A stretch of 64,000 nucleotides of DNA, taken from NCBI GenBank assembly GCA_037349315.1, contig JBAIAC010000020.1, forward strand, positions 2,604,001-2,668,000, given 5' to 3'. Shown in pieces: positions 11,006 to 21,260 of this stretch. The stretch is from Chelydra serpentina (taxonomy: Eukaryota > Chordata > Testudines > Chelydridae). Numbering within the stretch: the stretch's first letter is position 1; each line of letters starts with the position of its first letter. Both the position numbers and the translations under genes were made by a program. Under the pieces are notes generated by a model. That model was not told the origin of the DNA and did no database searches. It saw nothing but the letters and a program-made list of their open reading frames with translations.

Positions 11006-11798
11006 GTAATGCTTTCAGCTGGTGTTAACAAGGGGTGAAGACCCTGCTGGGCAGAGGGGCAAAGAAGGACTGAGGTGGTGCCCTATGCTGGCACCTGCAC
11101 AGAATCTCAGCCCAAGTGACAAGGATTCAGATAGTGGCGGTTAATGCAGCCCCGCCTGTAGTCGTGGGGCCCAGATCTGTGCTCCCGCGGATTGCCATCG
11201 GTGTCACTCCATCACAATCAGCTATTGCAATCAGTGGTGTTGCACCAGTGTCAAGCTGGCATCACACAAGGGTGAATCTGGCAAATCAGTTTCTGTTATA
11301 ACCCCTTGTCGCCAGTCACTCCTCACTCTGGAAAACTTCTGTCTCTTGTGCCGAGTTTTTCCATGCTTGCCTCTGTCCCAGGGCGAATGGTTTTTGGGGG
11401 CGTGGCATGAAAATGGAGGAACCATTGAACCCGCCGTGTGGCTGCTGCACAGGTGCTAGCGGCAGGTCTGATCCTTGTCAATTTGGCTGCGATTCAGGTG
11501 CTCGTGCACATGCTTTGCTGTGGTTCAGAAAACAAAGCTGTAAAGTAACCGGGGTCTGACTAGAGCCGCTGGAAATATTTCACCTGACAAATATTTTCAC
11601 CAAAAATTAGGATTTAATTTAAAAAAATGTTTTCACTGGAAAATCTCATTTTTTACAGTTTTTTTTATTTCAAATAAGAAATTTTAAAAATAAAAATAAA
11701 AATGTTAAAAATAGACAAAAATGTTTCATTGCTCGTGATTTTTTTTTCCAAAAGCAAAAGAAGTTTTTTTGCAATTTCTTTTTCACTTTCATTGCCAG

Positions 11799-11864
11799 GT
11801 GACGAGTCCAGCCCCACTCCACACTCCTCCCCCAGTGGGGAACATTCTCACAGCCCTGGGCCAG
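11799..11864 (+). CDS. gene 1 exon 4: stem exon A
   Basis: The 66-base exon has an acceptor (ATTGCCAG) and a GTAGGC donor and runs phase 1 to phase 1. It encodes a Ser/Pro/His-rich linker (GDESSPTPHSSPSGEHSHSP...), expected to be a flexible, possibly O-glycosylated stalk. The matching segment of gene 2 (37734-37801) is 68 bases and out of frame, so this stem segment seems private to gene 1. Confidence 0.55.
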
Positions 11865-12464
11865 GTAGGCTAACGTATTATAGCCACACTCTGTTTTTTC
11901 TGGCATGTGCCAGGTTGTGGTGGGATATGAAATGATGTAAGGGGGTGTCCCCGCCTGGATCCCTGGGGCTCAGCTCCCCCATCCTGGGTTTGTGGCTTCT
12001 GGAGCTTGACTCTCATCCTGGATCCCTTTTGTGTTTCCTGTGTGTTCTGGGTGCTCCCAGCCCCACCAGCATCATTTATTCATGGGGCTCCTCTGTCTCA
12101 GATGCATGGCCAGGGTTGAGTTTTTTGCTTTTCCCCTGATTTTTCTGTTTTCTCTCTCTGTGTCTCTCTCTCTCTGTCTCTCACGCTCTCTTTTTCCCTG
12201 CTCTGTAACTTTTCAAAACGTCTCCAACTTCAGAAAAGTTACTGAGGGGCCAAAGGGAAAATATGAGTTGGGCCCAGACCCACCAAGGTATTGAGGCGCC
12301 TAACTCCCATTGCTATTAGAGACAGTTAGATGCCCCAGCAGCCCCCTGGCACCATAGCTATGTGCACAAACTCCCACACATATTTCACTGGCAGTCGCTG
12401 TCATGTCACATCGGGCTTCCAGCAGTTTGAAGTGAGCTGTGATTGCTGTGTGTCTGCCCCACAG

Positions 12465-12518
12465 ATGGATCCAGCTGTTCTGGGAATGGCGGCACTACAG
12501 GGCAGGCTTGGCCCCAAG
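12465..12518 (+). pseudogene. gene 1 exon 5: stem exon B, donor lost
   Basis: This 54-base segment aligns with the intact stem exon of gene 2 (37536-37589), has the acceptor CTGCCCCACAG and reads DGSSCSGNGGTTGQAWPQ in phase 1. The donor that is GT in gene 2 is GG here, exactly where a SINE begins. The exon is symmetric (phase 1-1), so skipping it would keep the frame. Confidence 0.55.
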
Positions 12519-13748
12519 GGAGGGGGAGGGATAGCTCAGTGGTTTGAGCATTGGCCTGCTAAACCCAGGGTTGTGAGTTCAATCCATTTAGGGATCTGGG
12601 GCAAAAATTGGGGATTGGTCCTGCTTTGAATCATAGAATCTCAGGGTTGGAAGGGACCTCAGGAGGTCATCTAGTCCAACCCCCTGCTCAAAGCAGGACC
12701 AACCCCAACTAGATCATCCCAGCCAGGGCTTTGTCAAGCCTGACCTTAAAAACCTCTAAGGAAGGAGATTCCACCACCTCCCTAGGTAACCCATTCCAGT
12801 GCTTCACCACCCTACTAGTGAAAAAGTTTTTCCTAATATCCAACCTAAACCTCCCCCTCTGCAACTTGAGACCATTACTCCTTGTTCTGTCATCTACCAC
12901 TGAGAACAGTCTAGATCCATCCTCTTTGGAACCCCCTTTTAGGTAGTTGAAAGCAGCTATCAAATCCCCCCTCACTCTTCTCTTCTGCAGGCTAAACAAT
13001 CCCAGTTCCCTCAGCCTCTCCTCATAAGTCATGTGCTCCAGCCCCCTAATCATTTTTGTTGCCCTCCGTTGGACTCTTTCCAATTTATCCACATCCTTTT
13101 TGTAGTGTGGGGCCCAAAACTGGACACAGTACTCCAAATGAGGCCTCACCTGTGCCGAATAGAGGGGAATAATCACGTCCCTCAATCTGCTGGAAATGCC
13201 CCTACTTATACAGCCCAAAATGCCGTTAGCCTTCTTGGCAACAAGGGCACACTGTTGACTCATATTCAGCTTTTCGTCCACTGTAACCCCTAGGTCCTTT
13301 TCTGCAGACCTGCTGCCCAGCCATTCGGTCCCTAGTCTGTAGCAGTGCATGGGATTCTTCCGTCCTAAGTGCAGGACTCTGCACTTGTCCTTGTTGAACC
13401 TCATCAGATTTCTTTTGGCCCAATCCTCTAATTTGTCTAGGTCCCTCTGTATCCTATCCCTACCCTCCAGCGTATCAACCACTCCTCCCAGTTTAGTGTC
13501 ATCTGCAAACTTGCTAAGGGTGCAGTCCACACCATCCTCCAGGTCGTTGATGAAGATATTGAACAAAACCGGCCCCAGCACCGACCCTTGGGGCACTCCA
13601 CTTGATACCGGCTGCCAACTAGACATGGAGCCATTGATCACTACCCGTTGAGCACGACCATCCAGCCAGTTTTCTATCCACTTTACCGTGAGCAGGGGGT
13701 TGGACTAGATGACCTCCTAAGGTCCCTTCCAACCCTGAGATTCTATGA
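12519..13748 (+). mobile_element. SINE split by a CR1 insertion
   Basis: The SINE head (GGGATAGCTCAGTGGTTTGAGC, B-box GTGAGTTCAATCC) is at 12519-12629. Its tail (TGAGCAGGGGGTTGGACTAG ... GATTCTATGAT) resumes at 13689-13748. The two parts join to the normal SINE order, with TGA shared at the break. The order of events is SINE first, CR1 second. Confidence 0.8.
12630..13688 (-). mobile_element. CR1 LINE, 5'-truncated, ORF2 reverse-transcriptase end
   Basis: An open frame of 310 codons (12709-13641) shows the end of a CR1 reverse transcriptase, including the catalytic FADDTKL box, the VPQGSVLGP block and the conserved C-terminal [19 protein letters not shown] and [18 protein letters not shown] regions. 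The endonuclease and the front of the polymerase are missing through 5' truncation, which is usual for CR1. The lack of stops over this length suggests a fairly recent insertion. It lies between stem exon B and the membrane exon of gene 1. Confidence 0.9.
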
Positions 13749-14067
13749 TAAGGTAAATGGTTTAGCTCAGTGCTGCAGTCACACCCCATCCTGGATCCCT
13801 GAACCCTGAGGCTCGCTCCCTATCCTGGACCCTCAACCCTGGGGCTCCCTGACTCCTGGGGTTTCCCTGCCAGCCTGGATCTGTGTCCCTTAGAGCTGAT
13901 CCTGGATCCCAGGCCAGAGGGCTCATCCCCCATCCTGCAACCCTTTTCTCTTCTCCCTGTGTGTTCCGGTTATTCCCAGGCGTATATGTGTCTTTCCCTG
14001 AGATTCTGTGCCCCGGCCTAATCCCCTGCTTTTCTCTCCATTCCCGACTGCTCCAATGGTTTTCCAT

Positions 14068-14145
14068 GACTATCACTAATTGTGGGACTCGCGGTCACGG
14101 CCAGCCTGGCTCTGGCGCTGCTGGGATGCTTTCTGATGAAGATGG
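14068..14145 (+). pseudogene. gene 1 exon 6: transmembrane exon with broken acceptor
   Basis: The 78 bases align base for base with the intact membrane exon of gene 2 (38838-38915) and read LSLIVGLAVTASLALALLGC then FLMKM in phase 1, a good single membrane span ending in Lys. The donor GTACGT is intact. The acceptor is not: gene 2 has TTTTCTAG, gene 1 has TTTTCCAT at the same place, so the AG at 14066-14067 is AT. The codon across the junction would be TGA if an upstream acceptor were used. Because the exon is phase 1-1, skipping it keeps the reading frame and would give a form without membrane anchor. Confidence 0.7.
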
Positions 14146-14733
14146 GTACGTGCTGGTGCGGTGGAGCGTGAGCAGGGTTGCGGGGCTGTTCCAGAGCATC
14201 GCTCTGAAACCTTAAATCCCACTTCAAGGGCAGCGAAGGGCATGTCTGCAGGCTGTAACCCGGCTGAGGCATGGGGAGTGGCACTGACTGGTCTGAGATC
14301 GCTCAGCACTGCCCACTACAGCTTACGTCGGGATAAGTTATGTTGCTCAGGGGTGTGTCGCTCAGGGCTTCTCCTGCCAACATAACTACAGCCACTGCCG
14401 GGGGTTGGAGTTATTACGTTACTGGGAGAGCTCTCCCCGTCGGCTTCGGGAGTCTGCACAAGCAGCGCTACAATGGCACAGTTGTAAGCTCTGTAGTGTA
14501 GCTATAGCCTGGGATCTCTGGGCGTCTGTCCCCTGCACTAACCACTGCCCTGTGCTGCCTCCATGGATCTGCGGCTGCAGGGCTCTGTGGGTAGCTAGAC
14601 ACCACAGACCAGCGGGGAGGTGCAGCACATCGGGGGCAGAGGTGCACACCACCAGGCTGGCTCTGTCCTGGCAGTAGCCCCAGGCCGTGACGTGCGCTGA
14701 GCTTCCCTAACACTATTTTCTTTCTCTCGGCAG

Positions 14734-14758
14734 TTGTGTCACGCTGCAGGACTCACAG
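14734..14758 (+). CDS. gene 1 exon 7: first cytoplasmic exon
   Basis: A 25-base exon with acceptor CTCGGCAG and donor GTAGGA runs from phase 1 to phase 2 and encodes VVSRCRTH. The gene 2 counterpart at 45925 has the same length and phases (ATRQCKNR). The shared RC/QC and basic residues suit a juxtamembrane segment. Confidence 0.6.
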
Positions 14759-15082
14759 GTAGGAGGGAACCTCGCCCTGGACCCCCCCAGCTCCCTTCAG
14801 GGGCTGCTCCCCAGGTGATGCCCAGGTCTGGGAGGGGGACTCATTGCTGCCTTGCCTGGGACTCCACCCTCGGGAGCTGACCTGGGCTGTACCCCCCTGG
14901 CTACCCACAATGCAAATTCTCCTGGGTTCTGTGGGGGGTTGACTCTAGTCTGGGAGCCTTGCCCCCCCCACCCTCCAGTGAGGGCGATGGTGCTGATTCC
15001 CTCATGCCCCTATTGCTAACGGCAGCAGGACCTCGGCTCCAGGTGCTGCATGTGGGACTGACACAGCTCTCGTTCCTCACAG

Positions 15083-15132
15083 GGATCTGGGCCCAGACCG
15101 GAGCAACCTGGCTGCTGAAGATCAGATCCAGT
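15083..15132 (+). CDS. gene 1 exon 8: cytoplasmic exon ending inside an ITIM
   Basis: The 50-base exon has acceptor TCCTCACAG, donor GTAAGA, phase 2 to phase 1. It encodes DLGPDRSNLAAEDQIQ and ends with the T of the next codon. Joined to exon 9 the codon is TAT, giving I-Q-Y-T-E-V, a canonical inhibitory motif ((I/V/L/S)xYxx(L/V)). The gene 2 exon (47386-47438) is one codon longer. Confidence 0.65.
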
Positions 15133-15729
15133 GTAAGAGCCTGGTGTTCTGGCACCACCCCAGGGTGGAGTTTGGTCATTTGTCCATCTGTTGGCTGGAG
15201 TCAGGGTCCTGGGTGTTGGGGCCAGAAGGGGCCCTGGGTAGCCAGGCCAGAGAGTCCTGCCCTGACGGGGACTGTTCTCCCTGCTGCCCCAGCCTCTGCC
15301 CAGACCAATGACGGGGTGATGGGAGCTCCTGGCCGTGAGCAGGGGCAGGACTGGGGGGAGCCCTGGCAGCTCCTTCTGGAAACTAGAGGGTGGGTGCAGG
15401 GGCCTGGGCAGACACCTCCCTTCACGGGGAGAAAGGAGACACACACCAGGAACAGCCAGAGCATCACCCCGTTATCCATAGGCAACCAGTGTCCATGGGG
15501 CCGGTCCCCAGTTCTACACCCCACCCCCCAGCAGGCTGGACACCCAGCATTATAGGCCCAGCCAACCCATTAGGGCTCACACTGGCCAGGCAGAGCCCCG
15601 CGCTGTCTCTCCCCACTGGGCCCAGCTGGGGTCAGGGATGGGTCTGTGTCCCTGGGAAATGTGAGTTGGGATCTCTCCAGGGTTTGGGGAGGCTGGCGAG
15701 GATGCACTGACCTTGGTTCTTTCCCCCAG

Positions 15730-15761
15730 ATACCGAGGTCACCAGAGCCGGTGCTGACCAG
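15730..15761 (+). CDS. gene 1 exon 9: cytoplasmic exon completing ITIM 1
   Basis: A 32-base exon (acceptor TTCCCCCAG, donor GTTAGT), phase 1 to phase 0, encodes (Y)TEVTRAGADQ. With the last base of exon 8 it forms the YTEV part of the first ITIM. Phosphorylated ITIMs recruit SHP-1, SHP-2 or SHIP in known receptors. Gene 2 has an exon of the same 32 bases and phases at 48254. Confidence 0.65.
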
Positions 15762-16019
15762 GTTAGTCTCCTTGATGGTGCCTGCAGGGCAGGCAGGGCC
15801 CAGGAAGCTGGGTTTGGGCAGAACGTTCCCATGGAAACAGGCACCAGGAGATACAGCTAAACCCTGGGAACGCCCTGGACTGATCCCTGTGCGTGCGCCT
15901 CTGGCCTAGCCAGGAGTGAGGGTCACTGCGGGGTGACCCCACCCCCATGGGATAAACAGTGATTTTCCTGGCATGAAGGGAGAAAGAATTGGAGAGTCTG
16001 GGCTTAATTCTTCAGTCAG

Positions 16020-16250
16020 TTTCATGACACTGTAGCTCTACTGGAGTCAATGGGGCCAGATCCCCCACAGGTGTAAACTGGTGTGATTCCATTCATGTAA
16101 ATTGGCCATAAAATATCCAGTTGGTGTAAATCAGCTGTAGCTCCATTGATGCCAATGAACCAAATCACCAGCGGGTGTAAATGGCCTTATTCCTTTGACC
16201 GCAATTAAAATACACTGATTTACACAAGCTGGGGATCTGGCCCCACAAAT
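16020..16250. repeat. interspersed repeat of the TTTACACCAG type, several units
   Basis: The phrases GGTGTAAACTGG, TTGGTGTAAATCAGC and CACTGATTTACACAAGCTGG recur here at short spacing. It looks like several degraded units of the repeat also found near 10595 and 50600. Confidence 0.4.
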
Positions 16251-16635
16251 TCAATAGAAGAAAGGAGAAGGGTTTGTCTGTGGGTCCTGGATGAGGGGCG
16301 CCCTCGATCATATGGGGGGCTACAAGTGCCTTCGTCCATCCCATTGATTCCAATAGAACTAGAACATGTGGTTAAAGTTAAGACCTGTGCTCCAGCACCC
16401 TCCTGAGCATGGCACTCCACTGCCCTGGCTCTAAGGAGGGTCCGTTCCTCCCCCTCCCCTCTCACCGCATCCCGGGTCCCTGGTCAGGGCTGTCGCCCTG
16501 GTGCTCCCCGATAGACAAATTCAGCCTGGAAATAGGGAGAGCGATTAACCACTGGGACCATTTCTCAGGAGTCGTGGGGGATTCTCCATCCCTGAGAAAT
16601 TATAACTCAGAATTGGACGTGTTTGAGGAGTTATT

Positions 16636-16823
16636 GGGGGGGAGGGATAGCTCAGTGGTTTGAGCATTGGCCTGCTAAACCCAGGGTTGTAAGTTCAATC
16701 CTTGAGGGAGCCATTTGGGAATCTGGGGCAAAAATTGGGGATTAGTCCTGCTTTGAGCAGGGGGTTGGACTAGATGACCTCCTAAGGTCCCTTCCAACCC
16801 TGATATTCTATGATTCTATGATT
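16636..16823 (+). mobile_element. tRNA-derived SINE with CR1-like tail (Cry type)
   Basis: This copy is complete: GGGATAGCTCAGTGGTTTGA with A-box, AAGTTCAATCC with B-box, then AGCAGGGGGTTGGACTAGAT and a tail of ATTCTATGATTCTATGAT. The last part is the CR1 3' end sequence, as established for this SINE family, which lets CR1 mobilise it. Confidence 0.85.
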
Positions 16824-16986
16824 GTGGGGACGTCTCTGGTCGGTGTCAGATGAGGCGGTCACAATGATCCCATCTGCCCTTGGAATCCATGAATCCAGGA
16901 TTCCCAGCCAGCCTGTCTGCATGGGGGAAATTTCCCAGCCAGCTCATCAGGCCTCTCACCCTGTCCGTGTGGTATTGATGTCCCAG

Positions 16987-17103
16987 CAGCCCAGGGTGGA
17001 CAGGAATGTGGCAGTGAAGTACGCGGTGGTACGGACAGGACGGCTCTCGAGTACGGGACACCCGGACGGCTCCGTAGCTCTGGGTAAGGGTGACTCTCTG
17101 TGA
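16987..17103 (+). CDS. gene 1 exon 10: cytoplasmic tail with ITIM 2
   Basis: Entered in phase 0 after TGTCCCAG, the exon reads QPRVDRNVAVKYAVVRTG... and stops at TGA 17101. VKYAVV is a second canonical ITIM. The Tyr is residue 12 of the exon, the same place as the first Tyr of the gene 2 exon. A possible donor (CTCTGG|GTAAGG, exon end 17083, phase 1) sits just before the stop and is matched in gene 2, so the last codons may instead come from another exon. The acceptor is CAGCAG, so a one-residue choice is possible. If all exons were joined, gene 1 would encode 261 residues. Confidence 0.65.
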   Translation, partial: QPRVDRNVAVKYAVVRTGRLSSTGHPDGSVALGKGDSL

Positions 17104-17410
17104 ATGTGCCCATGTGGGTTGTTCTCCTCACAAAGCTAGTGCAGGGACTGGTCAGTGGGGGAAGGATCCAACCCAAAGTCCCTGCCACCTTAGAGCCTCC
17201 ATCTCCCGCACCTGCTACCAAGGGTGCGATCTGTGCTGGGACCCCTCACCGGCACCCCCTGCCAGGCCTCAGGGCTCACTCGCCTGGAGCCTGAGTCCCT
17301 GCTCTTCCCCTGCATTTTATAACCCCAAGGACCAGCATCTAGGGCTGTGTGGTTTGAAGACCTGGGAGCAGGGTCTCAAAGGCAGGTAACTTCCCCAGCT
17401 CTCCTTGCAG

Positions 17411-17427
17411 ATACGGAGACAGGCTGA
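17411..17427 (+). CDS. possible alternative last coding exon of gene 1
   Basis: After an acceptor CTCTCCTTGCAG the phase-1 reading gives DTETG and a stop. It would follow the potential donor at 17083. This is only a plausible ending; the exon is too short to be judged on sequence alone. Confidence 0.25.
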
Positions 17428-17429
17428 TA

Positions 17430-18130
17430 ACACAGGACACCCAGGGCTGTCACCAGCCCATTGCTGGGGAATGAGCCCCCGCCCAGTGCTCAGGGAAATA
17501 CTGGGAGGAGATGGGGGCAGGTGTATGCAAGATGGTCACTGGGATTCCTTGTCACATCCCTACAGGATTCCCAGTGCCCCACAAGCCTGTGTGAGTCCCA
17601 CACTTGCTGCCAGCATGAGCGAAGCCACGGGGAAGGAAACAGCAATGGAGCCTGTTAACCAGCCAGCGAGATGGAGCGTTTGGGTCAATCAATGACACAG
17701 GGGAAGCTCAGATGTTTCTCAGGCAGTGGGAGCTGGGTGTGGCTGAGACTGGGCTTTGTGTCGCAGCCCGTTGTCCTATTTATGGCAGAACCTTCATAGC
17801 CAATGTTTCCACCCCGGAGGCCTGCACATAAAATCCACATTCAGAAGGAAAAGCAGCTACAAGCCATTTGCACAGGCAACTGCCTGACGTGCACGCCTGG
17901 TCATGGGACATGCATTTACTGAGTTTCCAGGAAGTAGACACTGATCCAAATCTAGCTGGTGCCAGCCTCATGGTGGAGGTGGGGAGAGGGGCAGTGAGGG
18001 GCGCCATTTCAAATTTTGGTGGGGGACAACTTAAACCATGATTCCAGTGGCTACTACGGCACTTGAAAACTCTAGTTTGTTGGCAGATAACATAGCAATT
18101 AGCTGACAGGAGCACTGTATGTAATTCCTA
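17430..18130. other. downstream of gene 1, no further exon seen
   Basis: Possible 3' untranslated sequence of gene 1 and spacer. No AATAAA signal close to the tail exons was found. Confidence 0.35.
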
Positions 18131-18133
18131 TAT

Positions 18134-19068
18134 CAGGCCTGCACAACATGCAGCCCGGGGGCCGCATGCGACCCGCATGGGCTCACTGTGCGGCCCACAG
18201 GGGGATGAGTAGGCAAGCGGTGGGGTGGGGCAAGCCAATGGCTGGCTGGCCGGCCGGCGGGCTGGTGAAGAGGCCAGTGGCAGGCTGGAGAGTGAGGGTG
18301 AGCCAGCGGCAGGGGGCGGGGGCAGCGGCAGAAGGTAAGAGGCCAGCAGCGGGCAGGCAGGTGAGCAGGCGGCGGGGGGAGGTGGGAACACCCAATGCTC
18401 CAAAGAGGGTGTTCCCAAAGGAAGGTGCTTGCTTCTAACCCCTGAGGTCAGTATGTCTGCTCTTCTCTAGTCAGCCCACTTGACAAGTTTGATTGTCATT
18501 GGTCTGGTTCCCATCCCCTCTCCAAGGGCTGCAGCTGTCTGGAGGTGCCTGCCTTCCACGCCTTCCTCATTCACATCATTCAACAGGGTAATTGAATACA
18601 AGGTGGGGGGAAGATCTTATTCTACTTCTAGCAAAAAGACATTTTTCTTTTACCTTAATTATACTACCTTAGGGGCCCGCTATAACATATTACCAAGGTT
18701 CAACACAAAGTCATATAAAAGTTATACAAAAATGCATAATGCAGAGATTTATCTACAACTCCATTGATTAACTGTTGTGTGCAGTAATATAGTGAACCCT
18801 GGGGGGGGCGTGAAGAGGGTGTGATGGTGGGGCCGAGCGGGGAGGGGGCAGGTCGTATTTTACTGCTGTGATCTGGTCACCCTATGCGCACTGTTTCTTT
18901 CCCCCTCTACAGGCTTCCACACATCAGCCCTGGGAAGGAGGGGTTGTTTCCGCGTGGTGGGCGGTGCTGGGGGGGGGCGGTGTTTCCGAGGGGCCAGGGG
19001 GTTTCAGCCCTCAGCTGTTTTCTTTGGAGTAATATTGCCCTTGCCGCTTTACGAGTTGTGCAGGCCTG
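18134..19068 (+). mobile_element. hAT-like non-autonomous DNA element, about 935 bases
   Basis: The left end CAGGCCTGCACAAC and the right end GTTGTGCAGGCCTG are perfect inverted repeats of 14 bases. The flanks TCCTATAT and TCCTCTAT form a 7-of-8 target duplication. The interior contains a GC-rich run of GGC/GGCC words (18225-18385) and no transposase. Eight-base duplication and CAGG ends fit the hAT superfamily. Confidence 0.75.
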
Positions 19069-19379
19069 TCCTCTATAAAAGAAAGAAACTTAAAGAAATA
19101 TTTCACCCACTCAGCTCTAATACTAACATGTTCTGATATTTTCTGGCAAGTCACTTAAGAGACACTGGTTAGGTTTAAAATTTTAATGTATATTCTTACT
19201 TTGTTTCTAACTCTGTGGAGAGAAAGACCCTGTCAGGACTCCTGGGTTCTATCTCAGCTCTGGGAAGGGAATGGGATCTATTGGGTTACAGCAGGGGGCA
19301 GATACATCTGGGTTCTATATGTAAGGGGACTGTTATCCCCTTACTAACATTCAGTGGGGGTGTTTTGATTGCTAGCTCC

Positions 19380-20540
19380 CAGTACCAAAAGGGGAAGGGT
19401 CAATGGGAAATCAGGACCCTGAGACTGACAGTCCCCAGGGGCAATGGGGAGAGGCCAATGCTCCAGGTCAGCCTGATTGACAGGTTGGGCAGGCGAATCA
19501 AGGAGTCAGGAGGTCAGGGTGGATCCCATCCTCCGTATGAGCTGAGGAGAGGGCAGAGGCCAGAGCTGAGCTGGGCCAGATCCAGAGGGGCCAGAAAAGC
19601 AGCCCAGAAAGACAGACCTGGGAGCAGAGGTGCAGCCCCAGAGCCAGAGCACAGCCCAGGGGGAGTGGACCTGCCCTGGGAGCAGAGCTGCAGCAGCCAG
19701 AGCGGCCAGAGAAGCAGCCCAGGGAGCTGGAGGCAGAGCAGCAGCAGCCGTGCAGAGGCAGAAGAGCTGGAGCTGAGGCAGAGGGTGGAGCTGGGGCTGG
19801 AGCAGTCCGGAGCCGGGTGCGGTGAGTAGCTGGGGAGAGTGAGGGGGACCTGGGCAGTGGGACCAGCGCAGGGAGACGCCTCAGCCAGGAGGCCCTTCAG
19901 GCCAGACGTGCAGGGGGATCTAAACCCCGACAGAGTGGGGTAAATGCTGGGAAGAAGGGTCCTGCCACCCAGATCCTGCGAGCGTGTGGCCACCGCCAGA
20001 GCAAGTGTCCAAGCCACAGCATCCCTGCAGCACAGCCAGGGCCTGAGAAGGAGGCCTGGGACTTACAAGGAACAGACTGAACTGCCCTGACATTTCAGAG
20101 ACACTGTTCTGATGTTCCCTGCCACAGAGCGGGGTGATGTGTTTTCATTAGCCTTTCCCATTTTCCTTATTCATGTTAAAAAAATTAATTGTTGATTAAA
20201 TAATTTGCATTTGCTTTAAATTGTATGCAGTGATCAGTGGGTCAGGAAAGCATCCTGTGCAGAGAGAGTACCCTGGAGTGGGGACACCCTAGCCTCTGAC
20301 CTAGGTGACCACAGCAAGGTTGGGGGTTGAGCCCCCCAGGAATCCTGGGCCCAGCCTTGTTGAGGTTACGAGGACTCTGCCAGAGAGGAGAGTGCAAGAG
20401 GAGTGCTCAAGGGCAGGGAGGCCTCTGGGTAAAGGAGGTGGGAACGAGGACTCAGATCCTTCTGCTAGCCCATTTCACCGGGGTAGTGCAGAGACGAGGA
20501 AAGTTCCCCACAGTAGTGGGACTATTCCCCCGCTTACATA
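19380..20540 (+). mobile_element. LTR-like repeat with purine-rich interior
   Basis: GAG/CAG-rich sequence (19530-19830) leads into an AT-rich stretch (20150-20220) and a moderately GC-rich part. The arrangement resembles turtle LTR-type repeats known to me, but ends and target duplication were not found. The 204-codon open frame from 19215 is low-complexity and is not taken as a gene. Confidence 0.35.
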
Positions 20541-21130
20541 TATAAGACCATCAGAATGGCCATATTGGGTAAGACTAATAGTCCATCTAGGCCAGTATCC
20601 TGTCTTCTGACAGTGGCCAATACCAGGTGCTTCAGAGGAAATGAACAGAACAGGTAATCATCAAGTGATCCATCCCCTGTCGCCCAATCCCAGCTTCTGG
20701 CAAATAAAGGCTAGGGACACACAGAACATGGTGTTCCATTCCTGTCCATCCAGGTTAATAATCATCGATGGACCTTTCCTCCATGAACTTATCTAATTCT
20801 TTTTTAACCCTTTTGTAGTTTTGGCCTTCACAACACCCTTGGCAAAGAATTCCACAGGTTTTCTCTAAAGAAATACTTCCTTTTGTTTGGTTTAAATCTG
20901 CTGCCTATTAATTTCATTGGTTGATCGCTAGTTCTTGGGTTATGAGAAGGAGTAAATAACACTTCCTTATTCAATTTTTCCACACCAGTCATGATTTTAT
21001 AGACCTCTACCATATCCCCACTTTGTCGGTTGTTTTCCAAGCTGAAAAGTCCGTGTCTTTTTAATCTCTCTTCATATGGAAGCTGTTCTATACCCCTAAT
21101 CATTTCTGTTGCCCTTCTCTGTACCCAGAT
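20541..21130 (-). mobile_element. CR1 LINE 3' fragment, second subfamily
   Basis: Read on the reverse strand, it encodes QRRATEMIRGIEQLPYEERL and GDMVEVYKIMTGVEKLNKEV, the CR1 ORF2 C-terminus, with stops and small indels. Its 3' end (AAGACCATCAGAATGGCCATA on the + strand) marks a different CR1 subfamily from that at 12630. A related copy is at 38993-39545. Confidence 0.8.
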
Positions 21131-21168
21131 GCAGAGAGTCGTGAACATTACAGATTGAGTTGGCCAGG

Positions 21169-21260
21169 GCGCGCGCACACACGCACACACGCGCGCACAC
21201 ACGCACACACGCGCGCACGCACGCGCGCACGCACACGCACACACACGCACACACACGCAC
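21169..21260. repeat. (AC)n/(GCAC)n microsatellite
   Basis: About 90 bases of alternating purine and pyrimidine, a mixture of ACAC, GCGC and GCAC. Open frames across it (His/Thr or Val/Cys/Ala repeats) are artefacts. Confidence 0.9.

Noticed and set aside
14959..15555. Open frame of 198 codons on the + strand
   Set aside because: It crosses gene 1 tail exon 8 and both its introns in another frame; no family feature.
16636..16720. tRNA-like A-box and B-box
   Set aside because: The same unit with CR1-like tail occurs at least five times; it is a SINE head, not a tRNA gene, and no cloverleaf with acceptor stem was seen.
19215..19829. Open frame of 204 codons, Gln/Glu/Ser-rich
   Set aside because: Purine-rich low-complexity DNA in an LTR-like repeat.
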